Assembly: GCF_017220215.1 (NCBI RefSeq)
Contig: NZ_CP071129.1
Location: 2,232,001-2,296,000 of the forward strand
Direction of reading: 5' to 3'
Source of the DNA: Caballeronia sp. M1242
GTDB taxonomy: Bacteria > Pseudomonadota > Gammaproteobacteria > Burkholderiales > Burkholderiaceae
Length of the DNA stretch: 64,000 nucleotides
Positions 9,444 through 18,824 of the stretch are shown here, one piece after another. A program made the position numbers and the translations under genes. Under the pieces are notes generated by a model. That model did not search any database and was not told the origin of the DNA. It was given only the letters and a program-made list of their open reading frames with translations. Within the stretch, counting starts at the first letter, position 1. The number at the start of each line of letters is the position of its first letter.

Positions 9444-10686
9444 GCGTTTCTCCTTGCTTCAGCGCCCAGCCAACATGCTCGCGCACGATCTCGGACGGAT
9501 CGTCCGCGCGCCCTCGCAATGCGTCGATGATCGCCGCGCGTTGCTCGCCTTCCAATGACGAGCGCAACGCATTGCCCATGCCGACGGCGATATTGCGCAG
9601 CCATCGCTCGTACCCGATGCGGCGAATCGCGCTGCCCTGCATGCGCGTGTCGAACTCGTCGGCGGTCCACGAGAACAGTTCGACGAGCGTCGCACGATCC
9701 AGCCCATGACGCACGTCGAAGTCCGCGACCGGCGCGGCCTGCGCGAACTTGTTCCACGGACACGCAAGCTGGCAGTCGTCGCAACCGTAGACGCGATTGC
9801 CGATCAGCGGGCGCATGTCCTCGGGAATGCTGCCGTGCAATTCGATGGTCAGATATGAGATGCAGCGCCGCGCATCCACGCGATACGGCGCGACGATCGC
9901 GCCCGTCGGACATGCGCCGACGCAGCGCGTGCACTGGCCGCAATGCGCGCCGTCGTGCTCGGGTTCCGGGTCGACAGGCAACGGCAGATCGACGTAAATC
10001 TCGCCGAGAAAGAAGAGCGATCCGGCATCGCGGTCGAGCAGCAGCGTGTGCTTGCCGCGCCAGCCGTTGCCCGCCTTCTGCGCGAGCGCCACTTCGAGCA
10101 CCGGCGCGGAATCCGTAAACGCGCGATGCCCGAACTGCCCGATCTCGCTCTCTATCCGCTCGGCGAGTTGCTGCAAGCGGTTGCGCATGACCTTGTGATA
10201 GTCGCGGCCCCGCGCGTAAATGGACACCACGGCCTGCGAGGGATCGGCGAGCCGCTTCCATTCGACCGCGCGCCAGTCGTTCTTCTGACCATCGGCTGTC
10301 GCGACACTTTCATCGCCCGTTTGCGCGAGCGTCGCAGCGGGCAGATAGGCCATGCGCGCCGTGATGACCCGTCGCGTGCCGGCCACAAGCTCGGCTGGCC
10401 TTGCGCGTTTCATCCCATGTTTGGCCATATAATCCATTTCGCCGTGATAGCCTGCTTCGAGCCAATTGGCGAGGCCTTCCTCGGCATCCGTCAGGTCGAT
10501 ATCGCTGATACCGACCGCACCGAATCCCAACTCGCGCCCCCACGCCCTGATGCGCCGCGCGAGCTCCGCCAGCGCGGCCTCGTCGTTCTCCAACGGATGC
10601 AAGGCGCGCGACTCGACGGCGGCGGCGCTCGTCGCTGCCGTGATTTCAGTGACTTCAGTGGAGTGGTCCGGCAAACGGTTCATCAC
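9424..10686 (-). CDS. queG: Epoxyqueuosine reductase QueG
   Basis: A 420-residue cobalamin- and iron-sulfur-dependent enzyme that makes the last step of queuosine synthesis on tRNA. Two ferredoxin-type clusters are visible: C-G-Q-C-T-R-C-V-G-A-C-P with cysteines at 249, 252, 255 and 259, and C-D-D-C-Q-L-A-C-P-W downstream. A C-terminal HEAT-like stretch follows. An extra segment of about 30 residues, Ala/Asp-rich, sits after T-A-R-M-A-Y-L-P-A. It is divergent from tsaE, with 15 bp between starts. Confidence 0.94.
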   Translation of the reverse strand: MMNRLPDHSTEVTEITAATSAAAVESRALHPLENDEAALAELARRIRAWGRELGFGAVGISDIDLTDAEEGLANWLEAGYHGEMDYMAKHGMKRARPAELVAGTRRVITARMAYLPAATLAQTGDESVATADGQKNDWRAVEWKRLADPSQAVVSIYARGRDYHKVMRNRLQQLAERIESEIGQFGHRAFTDSAPVLEVALAQKAGNGWRGKHTLLLDRDAGSLFFLGEIYVDLPLPVDPEPEHDGAHCGQCTRCVGACPTGAIVAPYRVDARRCISYLTIELHGSIPEDMRPLIGNRVYGCDDCQLACPWNKFAQAAPVADFDVRHGLDRATLVELFSWTADEFDTRMQGSAIRRIGYERWLRNIAVGMGNALRSSLEGEQRAAIIDALRGRADDPSEIVREHVGWALKQGETHEEHAV

Positions 10687-10701
10687 TCTATTTTACGAGC
10701 A

Positions 10702-11280
10702 ATGCCCGAGAACCTCGCACCATCGACGCCCGATCTGCCCGCCGCGCTCATCGAACGACGCTTCGAGTTGCGCGACGAAGCCGCGACGCTCGCATTCGGC
10801 GAACGCTTCGCAGAGGCCATCGGATACACGCGCGCTCAGGCCGCGCCCGAACCATTTCACGGCTTGCAGGTCCAGTTGATCGGCGATCTCGGCGCGGGCA
10901 AAACGACACTCGTGCGCGCAACGCTGCGTGCGCTCGGTCATGCGGGCCGCGTGAAGAGCCCGACTTACACGCTCGTCGAGCCCTATTCGCTCGATGCGCC
11001 CGGCGGCCCGCTCGACGTCTATCACTTCGATCTGTACCGCTTCGCCGATCCGGCCGAATGGGCCGATGCCGGCTTTCGCGAGTATTTCGACCGGGGCGCG
11101 GTGTGTCTCGTCGAATGGCCGCAACAAGCGGGCGGCTTGCTCGGCGTGCCGGACCTCGTGTTCGCGTTGACGCTTTCTCACGCCAGCGCACCAACGACGC
11201 AGACGAACGAAGAAGAAGGCCGCGTGCTGACCGCGCGGGCGTTTAGCGAAACAGGAAAGACATGTCTCGAAAGATGCTGA
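10702..11280 (+). CDS. tsaE: tRNA threonylcarbamoyladenosine synthesis ATPase TsaE
   Basis: A 192-residue P-loop protein with Walker A G-D-L-G-A-G-K-T-T at residues 61-69 and the family motif S-P-T-Y-T-L-V-E. It works with TsaB and TsaD to install t6A37 on ANN-decoding tRNAs. The frame is open far upstream, antisense to queG, but similarity starts near the ATG at 10702. The C-terminal 30 or so residues are longer than usual. It overlaps amiC by 19 bp, a tsaE-amiC pairing common in proteobacteria. Confidence 0.92.
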   Translation: MPENLAPSTPDLPAALIERRFELRDEAATLAFGERFAEAIGYTRAQAAPEPFHGLQVQLIGDLGAGKTTLVRATLRALGHAGRVKSPTYTLVEPYSLDAPGGPLDVYHFDLYRFADPAEWADAGFREYFDRGAVCLVEWPQQAGGLLGVPDLVFALTLSHASAPTTQTNEEEGRVLTARAFSETGKTCLERC

Positions 11281-12782
11281 TCAAGCCGTTCCACTCGATC
11301 GAATCGAGCGCGAGCGCGCCGCACAACTGGCGCCGGCGTCAGGTGCTGCGCGCGGGCGCTTCGACGCTGATGCTGGCGCTCGTCGGCCCGAAGCTCGCGC
11401 ACGCGAGTTCCGTGCTCGGCGTGCGCGTGTGGCCGGCGCGCGACTACACGCGCGTGACGATCGAATCCGACCAGCCGCTCACGAACAGCAATCAACTGCT
11501 TCAGGGACCGGACCGGCTCGTCGTCGATCTGAACGGCATCGATCTGGATCAGGCGCTGCGAGACCTCGTCTCCAAGATCACGCCGAACGATCCGCAGATT
11601 CAGGCGGTGCGCGTCGGCCAGTATCAGCCGCATGTGGTGCGCATGGTGTTCGACCTGAAGGGCTCGGTGAAGCCGCAGGTGTTCACGCTCGGGCCGATCG
11701 GCAGCTACAAGTATCGGCTCGTGTTCGATCTGTATCCGGCCGTCGCGCCCGATCCGCTGATGGAACTGCTCGCGCAGACCGAGCACAAGCAGGAAGCGTT
11801 CGATCGCGCGAATCCGAATCCGTCCGCGCCGCCGCCCGCCACGCTTTCGGGTCCGGCCACGGCGCAAAAGCCGCTCGCGCACGATTCCACGGACGACTTC
11901 TTTCAGAAGTACGCGGGCAACGATCTTCCGGACGACACGGCGAAAGCACCGCCCGCAGTCAAACCGCGCGTGCCGCCCGTCGCCGTGCCGCCCGTCATCG
12001 CGAAGAAGAACGACGACGATGACGACAGCCACTACGCGTTCTCCGCGCCGAAGCAGGATCGCGCCGCCACGACGCGCCTGCTGACCGTGGCGATCGATCC
12101 CGGTCACGGCGGCGAAGATCCCGGCGCGATCGGCGGCGCGGGCACGTACGAGAAGCACATCGCGCTCGACATCGCGAAAAAGCTGCGCGCGAAGATCGAC
12201 GCCCAGCCGAACATGCGCGCGATGATGACGCGCGACGCCGACTTCTTCGTGCCGCTCAACGTGCGCGTGCAGAAGGCGCAGCGCGTCGGCGCTGACCTCT
12301 TCGTGTCGATTCACGCGGACGCGTTCACGACGCCCGATGCGCGCGGCTCGTCGGTGTTCGCGCTGTCGGAACACGGGGCGTCGAGCGCGGCGGCGCGCTG
12401 GATGGCGAACAAGGAGAACTCGTCGGATCAGGTCGGCGGCATCAACGTGAAGACGCAGGACGCGAGCGTGAACCGCGCGCTGTTCGACATGTCGACAACC
12501 GCGCAGATTCGCGATTCGATGCGCTACGGCAGCTTCGTGCTGAACGAGATCGGCGGCATCAACAAGCTGCACAAGGGATCGGTCGAGCAGGCGGGCTTCG
12601 CCGTGCTAAAGGCGCCGGATATTCCGTCTATCCTCGTGGAAACCGCGTTCATCAGCAATCCGGATGAAGAAGCGCGCCTGAACGACGACGCCTATCGCGA
12701 CAAGATGGCCAACGCGATTCTGAAAGGCATCAAGCGGTACTTCGCGGCGAATCCGCCGCTCGCCAAGAGCCGCATGACGTAA
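11262..12782 (+). CDS. amiC: N-acetylmuramoyl-L-alanine amidase AmiC, Tat-exported
   Basis: A 506-residue periplasmic amidase. The N-terminus carries R-R-R-Q-V-L-R at 24-30 before a hydrophobic stretch ending A-H-A at 46-48, which fits a twin-arginine signal. An AMIN domain (roughly 50-165) is followed by a Pro/Ala-rich linker and an Amidase_3 catalytic domain (about 270-500). Zinc-site motifs are D-P-G-H-G-G-E (H282), S-I-H-A-D-A-F and V-E-T-A-F-I-S-N. It cleaves septal peptidoglycan during division. Its start lies inside tsaE. Confidence 0.94.
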   Translation: MSRKMLIKPFHSIESSASAPHNWRRRQVLRAGASTLMLALVGPKLAHASSVLGVRVWPARDYTRVTIESDQPLTNSNQLLQGPDRLVVDLNGIDLDQALRDLVSKITPNDPQIQAVRVGQYQPHVVRMVFDLKGSVKPQVFTLGPIGSYKYRLVFDLYPAVAPDPLMELLAQTEHKQEAFDRANPNPSAPPPATLSGPATAQKPLAHDSTDDFFQKYAGNDLPDDTAKAPPAVKPRVPPVAVPPVIAKKNDDDDDSHYAFSAPKQDRAATTRLLTVAIDPGHGGEDPGAIGGAGTYEKHIALDIAKKLRAKIDAQPNMRAMMTRDADFFVPLNVRVQKAQRVGADLFVSIHADAFTTPDARGSSVFALSEHGASSAAARWMANKENSSDQVGGINVKTQDASVNRALFDMSTTAQIRDSMRYGSFVLNEIGGINKLHKGSVEQAGFAVLKAPDIPSILVETAFISNPDEEARLNDDAYRDKMANAILKGIKRYFAANPPLAKSRMT

Positions 12783-12833
12783 GCGGCGCGCGCAGAGCTT
12801 CAGCGTTCCGCAGGACGGCGCTCGCGGCTTCGT

Positions 12834-13715
12834 TCAGCGCGCCGCGGGCAGAAACCGCTGCGCGAGCCGTCCGCCGAACACGTTCACCGCCAGCCCCGCC
12901 ATCACCAGCGCCGCGCCCGCGAGCTGCGTGCCGTTCAACGCCTCGCCGAGAAACACCGCGGCCGACGCGAGCCCGATCACCGGCACCAGCAGCGAGAACG
13001 GCGCGACCTGCGCCGCCGGATACCGCGCGAGCAGCTTGCCCCACAAGCTATAGCCGACGATCGTCGCAATGAACGAGAGATAACAGACCGCGAGCACCGA
13101 CACCATCGGAATGGCTGCGAGGCTCGATTCGATACGCGCCGGTCCTTCGAAGATCAGCGACAGCACCAGAAACGGAAGCGGCGGAATGAGGCTCGCCCAC
13201 ACGACGAGCGACAGCAGATCGACCTTGCCCATGCGCTTGGTCGCGACGTTGCCGAGCGCCCACATGGCGGACGCGCCGAGCGTGAAGAGAAAGCCGGTGA
13301 GCGTCATCGCGTGGCCGCCGCGCATGCCGATCAGCGCGAGCCCGGCCGCCGCGATCAACACGCCCATCACGTTCGCTGCGCGAATGCGCTCGCCGAGGAA
13401 CATCGCGGCGAAGATCAGCGTGAAGAAAGCCTGCGCCTGAAGCACCAGCGACGCGAGCCCCGCCGGCATCCCGACATACATGCCGTAGAAGAGCAGCGCG
13501 AACTGCCCGAGCGAAATGGTAAGGCCGTACGCGAAGAGCCAGCGCAGCGGAATCTGCGGGCGCTTGACGAAGAACACGGGCGTCGCGGCGAGCGCGAAGC
13601 GCAGCGCGCCGAGCAGCATCGGCGGGACGCCATGCAGGCCGAGCTTGATGACGACGAAGTTCACGCCCCAAGCAAAAATAACCACCGTTGCTATCAGCAA
13701 ATCCTTTGGCGACAT
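12834..13715 (-). CDS. EamA/DMT-superfamily transporter
   Basis: A 293-residue inner-membrane protein with about ten hydrophobic segments arranged as two EamA repeats, starting M-S-P-K-D-L-L-I-A-T-V-V-I-F-A-W-G. The length and start resemble the YdcZ/RhaT-like drug/metabolite exporters, including the O-acetylserine/cysteine exporter EamA. Substrate cannot be assigned. No neighbour suggests one. Confidence 0.85.
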   Translation of the reverse strand: MSPKDLLIATVVIFAWGVNFVVIKLGLHGVPPMLLGALRFALAATPVFFVKRPQIPLRWLFAYGLTISLGQFALLFYGMYVGMPAGLASLVLQAQAFFTLIFAAMFLGERIRAANVMGVLIAAAGLALIGMRGGHAMTLTGFLFTLGASAMWALGNVATKRMGKVDLLSLVVWASLIPPLPFLVLSLIFEGPARIESSLAAIPMVSVLAVCYLSFIATIVGYSLWGKLLARYPAAQVAPFSLLVPVIGLASAAVFLGEALNGTQLAGAALVMAGLAVNVFGGRLAQRFLPAAR

Positions 13716-13828
13716 CGCCGCTCCCCTGTTCCGTGCGCGCTATGCGAGCGATCGGACGAGTGTAGCGAAGCGAATCTGCGAAGGATTGTGAAAAACTGCG
13801 CTCAACGTGGTTTTAGGAAGCGCACAAC

Positions 13829-13867
13829 GAAAAAGCGCCCGCGCCCGTTTCGAGGGCGTGGGCGCTT
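13829..13867 (-). terminator. Terminator after the small exported protein gene
   Basis: On the minus strand the stem AAGCGCCC...GGGCGCTT, about 14 bp with one G-T pair, is followed by T residues (plus-strand A-run 13829-13834). Confidence 0.8.
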
Positions 13868-13896
13868 GGCGGCTGACGAAGGCCGCGGCCGGGCGC

Positions 13897-14196
13897 TTAC
13901 TTGCTCTGGCCGGACTCCGTAGCCGCGTTGTTGCCGGTTTCGACGGCAGGCGTCTTCTTGGTGCCGGCCGACGCATGGCCCGTATGCCGGTGCGACCGGT
14001 GCTTCTTGGTCGTGGTCGTGCCCATGTCGGAGCCGCCGCCCGCGCCGGTCGATGCATCGCCCTGCGCGGCCGCGCCCGAATTGCCGCCCATCGCGGCCGA
14101 CGAGTTGCCCGACGAAGTCTGTGCAAACGCGCCGGTGGCGGCAGTGGCGCTAAAAAGGCCCGCGGCGATGGCGATCAACAGCTTGTTCTTGCTCAT
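13897..14196 (-). CDS. Small exported hypothetical protein, low complexity
   Basis: A 99-residue protein with a clear Sec signal peptide (M-S-K-N-K-L-L-I-A-I-A-A-G-L-F-S, cleavage likely after A-F-A near residue 25). The mature part is Ser/Gly/Ala/Thr-rich with a His/Lys/Arg patch (T-K-K-H-R-S-H-R-H-T-G-H) near the middle. The gene has its own terminator. I do not recognise a family. Similar short, low-complexity periplasmic proteins are common in Burkholderiaceae and their roles are not known. Confidence 0.75.
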   Translation of the reverse strand: MSKNKLLIAIAAGLFSATAATGAFAQTSSGNSSAAMGGNSGAAAQGDASTGAGGGSDMGTTTTKKHRSHRHTGHASAGTKKTPAVETGNNAATESGQSK

Positions 14197-14392
14197 TGTT
14201 TCTCTCTCCTATCAAGAGTGCGCAAAGCTGCACGCATGCTTCAAAATGCGCGGCCGGTCGCGACCGCACGGAACGGTGAAGGGTTGAGCGCGCGCCCGAA
14301 CCGCCGGACGAGCGCCTGTCTGCAGCCGCCGGTAGAATCGGCGGTTCTGGTGCGCCATTCCGACGCCCGCCTCTACCTTCCGGTGACCTGCC

Positions 14393-15292
14393 ATGTCCTC
14401 GACGATCCGCGCGCAGTTGAAACCTCATCAACACGACGTCGGCGGCCTCATGGTGAGGCGCGTCCTTCCCGCGCTCGCCGCGCGCACCGTCGGACCCTTC
14501 ATTTTTTTCGACCATATCGGACCCGCAACCCTCGTGCCCGGCAAGGGCCTCGACGTGCGTCCGCATCCGCATATCGGACTCGCGACAGTCACGTATCTGT
14601 TCGACGGCGCGATCATGCACCGCGATAGCGTCGGTTCGGTGCAGAAGATCGTTCCCGGCGACGTGAACTGGATGACCGCCGGGCGCGGCATCGTGCACTC
14701 GGAACGCACGCCTGACGGAGAGCGCGCCGCCGGGCAGACGATGCACGGCATCCAGACGTGGGTGGCGCTGCCCATGGCGAGCGAGGAAGTGGAGCCGTCG
14801 TTCGAGCATCACGCGGCCGCGACGCTGCCGCAGATCGAGCGCGCGGGCGTCACGCTGCGCGTGATCGCGGGCACGGCGTTCGGCGCGACCGCCCCGACCC
14901 GCACGTTCTCGCCGACGCTCTACGTCGCGGCGCACTTCGCGGCTGGCAGCGAACTCCCGCTCGATACGGAGCACGAGGAACGCGGCGTGTATCTCGTCGA
15001 CGGTGACCTCACGATCGACGGCGAAAGCCTGCCCCCGCAGCAAATGGCGGTGCTCGCGACGGGCGTCCCCGCGAAGCTCGCGAGCGCGAACGGCGCCGTC
15101 GTAATGCTGCTCGGAGGCGCACGGCTCGACGGCGCGCGCTTCATCGAATGGAACTTCGTGTCCAGTTCGCGGGACAAGATAGAAGCCGCGAAGCGCGCGT
15201 GGAGCGAGCAGCGCATGGGCCAGGTGCCGGGCGAAACCGAATTCATCCCGCTGCCGCCGCCGCGCCGCGAAGAGCGCGCGCCGGAGGCATGA
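14393..15292 (+). CDS. Pirin family protein
   Basis: A 299-residue bicupin protein. The pirin N-terminal metal-site pattern is visible in D-V-R-P-H-P-H-I-G-L-A-T-V-T-Y and in the later G-I-V-H-S-E block. Bacterial pirins act as quercetin 2,3-dioxygenases or as redox-sensing partners of metabolic enzymes. Which of these applies here is not decided by sequence. It stands alone ahead of cnoX. Confidence 0.92.
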   Translation: MSSTIRAQLKPHQHDVGGLMVRRVLPALAARTVGPFIFFDHIGPATLVPGKGLDVRPHPHIGLATVTYLFDGAIMHRDSVGSVQKIVPGDVNWMTAGRGIVHSERTPDGERAAGQTMHGIQTWVALPMASEEVEPSFEHHAAATLPQIERAGVTLRVIAGTAFGATAPTRTFSPTLYVAAHFAAGSELPLDTEHEERGVYLVDGDLTIDGESLPPQQMAVLATGVPAKLASANGAVVMLLGGARLDGARFIEWNFVSSSRDKIEAAKRAWSEQRMGQVPGETEFIPLPPPRREERAPEA

Positions 15293-15386
15293 AGCCTGCG
15301 GCACGCGACCACGAAAAGCATTGAGACACACGCGGATCGTCCCCATCTGACATTTCAGGATAGCTCGCAAGTTTGAGGAGAAACGC

Positions 15387-16235
15387 ATGGATACGACCCT
15401 TGCCACATTCGAGAACGACGTCATCAACGCGTCGATGCTCGCCCCTGTGCTCGTCGACTTCTGGGCGCCGTGGTGCGGCCCGTGCAAGACGCTAGGCCCG
15501 ATGCTGGAACGGCTCGAAGCGGAAGCCGGCGGCGCGTGGAAGCTTGTCAAAGTGAACGTCGACGAGAATCAGGAACTCGCGCAGCACTTCCAGGTGCGCA
15601 GCATCCCGCATGTGATCGCGTTCGCTGAAGGCCGGCCGATCGACCAGTTCATCGGCGTGCTGCCCGAAGGCCAGTTGCGCGCTTTTCTCGACAAGCTCGT
15701 GCCCGGCGGCGCCGACACCGAACGCCGCGCCGCGCATAACGCGTGGGCGCTCGGCAATCGCAAGGAAGCGATCGACCGGATCAAGGCCGCGCTCGCGCTC
15801 GATCCCGGCTACGACGAGGCGCGGCTCGACCTGATCGAATGGCTGCTCGCGGAACGGCGCATCGAGGACGCGAAGGCCGAGGACAAGCTGCTCTCGCCGA
15901 AGACGACGCAAGGCATCGACGCGCGCTACAACGCGCTGAAGACCGAGATCGACGCCGCCGAAGCCGCCGCCGCGCTGCCGCCCGCCGATGCGCTGATCGA
16001 CGCGGTGAACGCGAACCCGGACGATCTCGAGGCGCGTTTTGCGCTCGCAAACCGCCTGATCGCCGGCCGCGACTATGGCGGCGCGCTGGAGCACTTGCTT
16101 GCGATCGTCGAGCGCGACCGCAGCTTCATGGACGACGTCGGCCGCAAGACGATGCTTTCCGTGTTCGAGCTCGCGTCGAATCAGCCGGATCTCGTGTCGT
16201 ACTGGCGACGCAGGTTGAGCGCGGCGATCAACTAA
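15387..16235 (+). CDS. cnoX: Thioredoxin-TPR protein, CnoX/YbbN family
   Basis: A 282-residue protein with an N-terminal thioredoxin domain (about 1-110) and C-terminal TPR-like helices (about 120-282). Active site W-C-G-P-C has cysteines at 30 and 33. E. coli CnoX lacks this CxxC pair and works as a holdase that hands clients to GroEL and DnaK; this version should also be redox active. A good TTGAGGAGAAA ribosome binding site precedes the ATG. Its 3' end faces the tcdA tail array. Confidence 0.9.
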   Translation: MDTTLATFENDVINASMLAPVLVDFWAPWCGPCKTLGPMLERLEAEAGGAWKLVKVNVDENQELAQHFQVRSIPHVIAFAEGRPIDQFIGVLPEGQLRAFLDKLVPGGADTERRAAHNAWALGNRKEAIDRIKAALALDPGYDEARLDLIEWLLAERRIEDAKAEDKLLSPKTTQGIDARYNALKTEIDAAEAAAALPPADALIDAVNANPDDLEARFALANRLIAGRDYGGALEHLLAIVERDRSFMDDVGRKTMLSVFELASNQPDLVSYWRRRLSAAIN

Positions 16236-16257
16236 GAACTGAAGCGCAGTGAAATCA

Positions 16258-16985
16258 GCGGCCAGCCCCGAAAGGCTCGCCGTTGTCGTTTCTTTGATCA
16301 GGAACTTTTGTCAGTTCACGCAACACGAACGCCGCCGCCGCAAAACCGAACCTCGCGCTCACGCACGCTTCATCCGAAGCCCGCGCGATCTGGCGGTTAT
16401 CGTCTCTTCGATCAGGAACGCTTCGCCAGTTCGCGCAGCACGAAAGCCGCCGCAAGGGCGAAGCTCGCGCTCACGCACGCATCACCCGAAGCCCGCGCGA
16501 ACTAGCCGTTATCGTTTCTTCGATCAAGAACGCTTCGCCAGTTCGCGCAACACGAACGCCGCCGCCGTGAAGCCGAAGCTCGCGGTCACGCAACCGCTCG
16601 ATCAGAAGCCCGCGCGATCTGGCCGTCATCGTTGTGTTCAATCAGAAACTTTCGTCAGCGCTAACGCCGCCGCAGAACCGACGCTCGCGCTCACGCACAC
16701 CCTTGACGCTAAGCTCGCGCAATCGTGACTGAACGGCCAGCCAGGAAGGCGGGCCGTTGTCGTTTCTTCGATCAGAAAGCTCTCGCCAGTTCGCGCAGCA
16801 CGAACGCCGCCGCCGCAAACCCGAAGCTGGCGGTCACGCACAGGCTTCACCCGAAGCCCGCGCAATCTAGCCGTTGCCGTTTCTTCGATCAGGAACGCTT
16901 AGCCAGTTCGCGCAGCACGAACGCCGCAGCCGCAAAGCCGAAGCTCGCGGTCACGCACACGCTCGATCCGAAGCCCGCGCAATTG
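16258..16985. repeat. Array of six degenerate ~115-bp copies of the tcdA 3' end
   Basis: Six units begin near 16279, 16393, 16505, 16622, 16753 and 16870, each opening with a GCCGTT(A/G)TCG-like word and TTCTTCGATCA. Each contains a core such as AGTTCGCGCAGCACGAACGC and ends around AAGCCCGCGCGA. Steps are 114, 112, 117, 131 and 117 bp. The last unit is the actual 3' coding end of tcdA plus its stop; the others are diverged copies fanning into the space up to cnoX. A further shared stretch, CGGCCAGCC..GAAGGC, precedes units 1 and 5 only, suggesting a second-order duplication. There are no unique spacers, so this is not CRISPR. Confidence 0.9.
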
Positions 16986-17728
16986 AGACCGACCGGGCCC
17001 GCGTAGCCCGAAGCGGTTTCGAGGTGCTCCGCGCCCTCGCTGATGCCGCACGCCGGCGAATCAGGGTAAATGAGCGGCTCGTCGGAATACACCGCGCTTA
17101 CCTTGAAACGCGCCTTCGGTCCACGGGCAAAGCCGTGCTGCTTGCGCAACTGGCCGCGCACTTTGGAAAGCAGCGGGTCCTGAATGGTGAGCGCGAGATC
17201 GTCGATGCGGATGCGCGTCGGATCGAGTTGCCCGCCCGCGCCGCCCACCGTGATGAGCGGCTGCTTGCGCGCGACGCACCACGCGATCAGCGCAGTCTTG
17301 GTGCGCACGCTGTCGATCGCATCCACCACGAAGTCGAAGCCGCCGCCGAGCGTCGCGTCGAAATTGCCCGGCTCCACGAAGTCTTCGATCTGCCGGACGT
17401 CGCACGCCGGATCGATCAGCGCGATGCGCTCGGCCATCGCGGTGACTTTCGCCTTGCCGTAGTTGCCGTCGAGCGCGTGAATCTGGCGGTTGGTGTTGCT
17501 CTCCGCGACGTTGTCGAGATCGATCAGCGTCAGCGTGCCGATGGCGCTGCGCGCCAGCGCTTCCGCGACCCACGAGCCGACGCCGCCGATGCCGATCACC
17601 GCGACATGCGCGCGCTGGAACGCCGCGAGCGCGCTCGGGCCATAGAGACGCGCGATGCCGCCGAAGCGCCGGTCGCGATCGACGGTGTCTTCAACGGGAA
17701 GCGTGGCGGTGGCATCGGATGGAGTCAT
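16889..17728 (-). CDS. tcdA: tRNA threonylcarbamoyladenosine dehydratase TcdA
   Basis: A 279-residue E1-like enzyme that uses ATP to cyclise t6A37 to ct6A on tRNA. The nucleotide-binding G-I-G-G-V-G-S-W-V-A-E-A-L motif is near residue 35, with D-L-D-N-V and N-T-N-R-Q-I-H-A-L following. The start M-T-P-S-D-A-T at 17728 is preferred; a longer frame from 17782 adds residues unlike the family. The last 35 or so codons are the template of the downstream tandem array, so the stop codon sits in the final repeat unit. Confidence 0.92.
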   Translation of the reverse strand: MTPSDATATLPVEDTVDRDRRFGGIARLYGPSALAAFQRAHVAVIGIGGVGSWVAEALARSAIGTLTLIDLDNVAESNTNRQIHALDGNYGKAKVTAMAERIALIDPACDVRQIEDFVEPGNFDATLGGGFDFVVDAIDSVRTKTALIAWCVARKQPLITVGGAGGQLDPTRIRIDDLALTIQDPLLSKVRGQLRKQHGFARGPKARFKVSAVYSDEPLIYPDSPACGISEGAEHLETASGYAGPVGLNCAGFGSSVCVTASFGFAAAAFVLRELAKRS

Positions 17729-18016
17729 GGCGCTCGGGGCACGTGAAAACGAAGCGGCTTGCCGGCGAGGACCGCGCGACAAGGCTTACGCTCGGCTGTC
17801 GGTTGCACAAAAGTTGGCAGTCGCTTCATGCAAAAACCGGCTGAATTGCGTATTCTGCCTTATCGAAACGGAAGGCGTGATAGGCGCGCCGAATGTCCGC
17901 ACGATTGCGTGGCGGCACAAGCGGCGGCTTTGACACGCGTCATTGCGCGAATTCCTTAATCAGGGCAAGAACGTTTCACCTTGGCTATACTGACGCGACT
18001 GTAGCGTTCGCATAAC

Positions 18017-18658
18017 ATGACGACCCTCGCAGACCTTCGTAAAAACTATTCGCGCGGCGCGCTCGACGCCGCCGACATCGACCCGAACCCCGTGCGCCAG
18101 TTCGAAGCATGGTTCGCCCAGGCGCTCGACGCGAAGCTGCCCGAACCCAACGCGATGACGCTCGCCACCGTGAACGCAGAGGGCCGTCCGTCGGCGCGCA
18201 TCGTACTGATCAAGGGTGTCGACGAACGCGGTTTCGTGTTCTTCACGAATTACGAAAGCCGCAAGGGACGCGAGTTGGCCGCCAACCCGGCCGCGAGCCT
18301 GCTTTTTCACTGGATCGAGCTCGAACGGCAAGTGCGTATCGAAGGCATGGTCGTCAAGACGAGCGCCGAAGAAAGCGACGCGTACTACGCCTCGCGGCCG
18401 CTCGGCTCGCGCATCGGCGCGTGGGCGTCGGACCAGAGTCAGCCGCTTGCGAGCCGGGAGGCACTCGAAGCGCGCGAACGCGAGATGATGGCGAAATTCG
18501 GCGACGCGCCGCCGCGCCCGCCGCACTGGGGCGGCTACCGGCTCGTGCCGGACACCATCGAATTCTGGCAAGGGCGGCCGTCGCGGCTGCACGATCGCAT
18601 GGTTTATACGCGCGAAGGCGTCGATGCGCCGTGGCGCATCACGCGGCTCGCGCCGTAA
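18017..18658 (+). CDS. pdxH: Pyridoxamine 5'-phosphate oxidase
   Basis: A 213-residue FMN enzyme that oxidises PNP and PMP to pyridoxal 5'-phosphate. Family blocks are visible: [17 protein letters not shown] and [11 protein letters not shown], ending W-R-I-T-R-L-A-P. Length matches the family. A TATACT -10-like box lies at 17986-17991, 26 bp ahead of the ATG. Confidence 0.96.
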   Translation: MTTLADLRKNYSRGALDAADIDPNPVRQFEAWFAQALDAKLPEPNAMTLATVNAEGRPSARIVLIKGVDERGFVFFTNYESRKGRELAANPAASLLFHWIELERQVRIEGMVVKTSAEESDAYYASRPLGSRIGAWASDQSQPLASREALEAREREMMAKFGDAPPRPPHWGGYRLVPDTIEFWQGRPSRLHDRMVYTREGVDAPWRITRLAP

Positions 18659-18824
18659 AGAGCCCACGCTTCGCGCACCACGACACACGCACGAATTGTA
18701 AGCACAACGTAAAGCGCGCCGCGTTCACGCGGCGCGCAGACAATAAGCCGGCGCAGCAACACGGCAGACGAACATGAAGGCGTCACGCCTTCCACCTTGA
18801 CTTTCTTAGCGCGGAGAAACAAGC

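Noticed and set aside
16249-16728. 159-codon plus-strand frame in the repeat array
   Set aside because: It is a product of the tandem units read in an arbitrary frame; no ribosome binding site and no family features.
16258-16985. CRISPR array
   Set aside because: Units are 112-117 bp and nearly contiguous with no unique spacers, and they match the tcdA coding tail; no cas genes are nearby.
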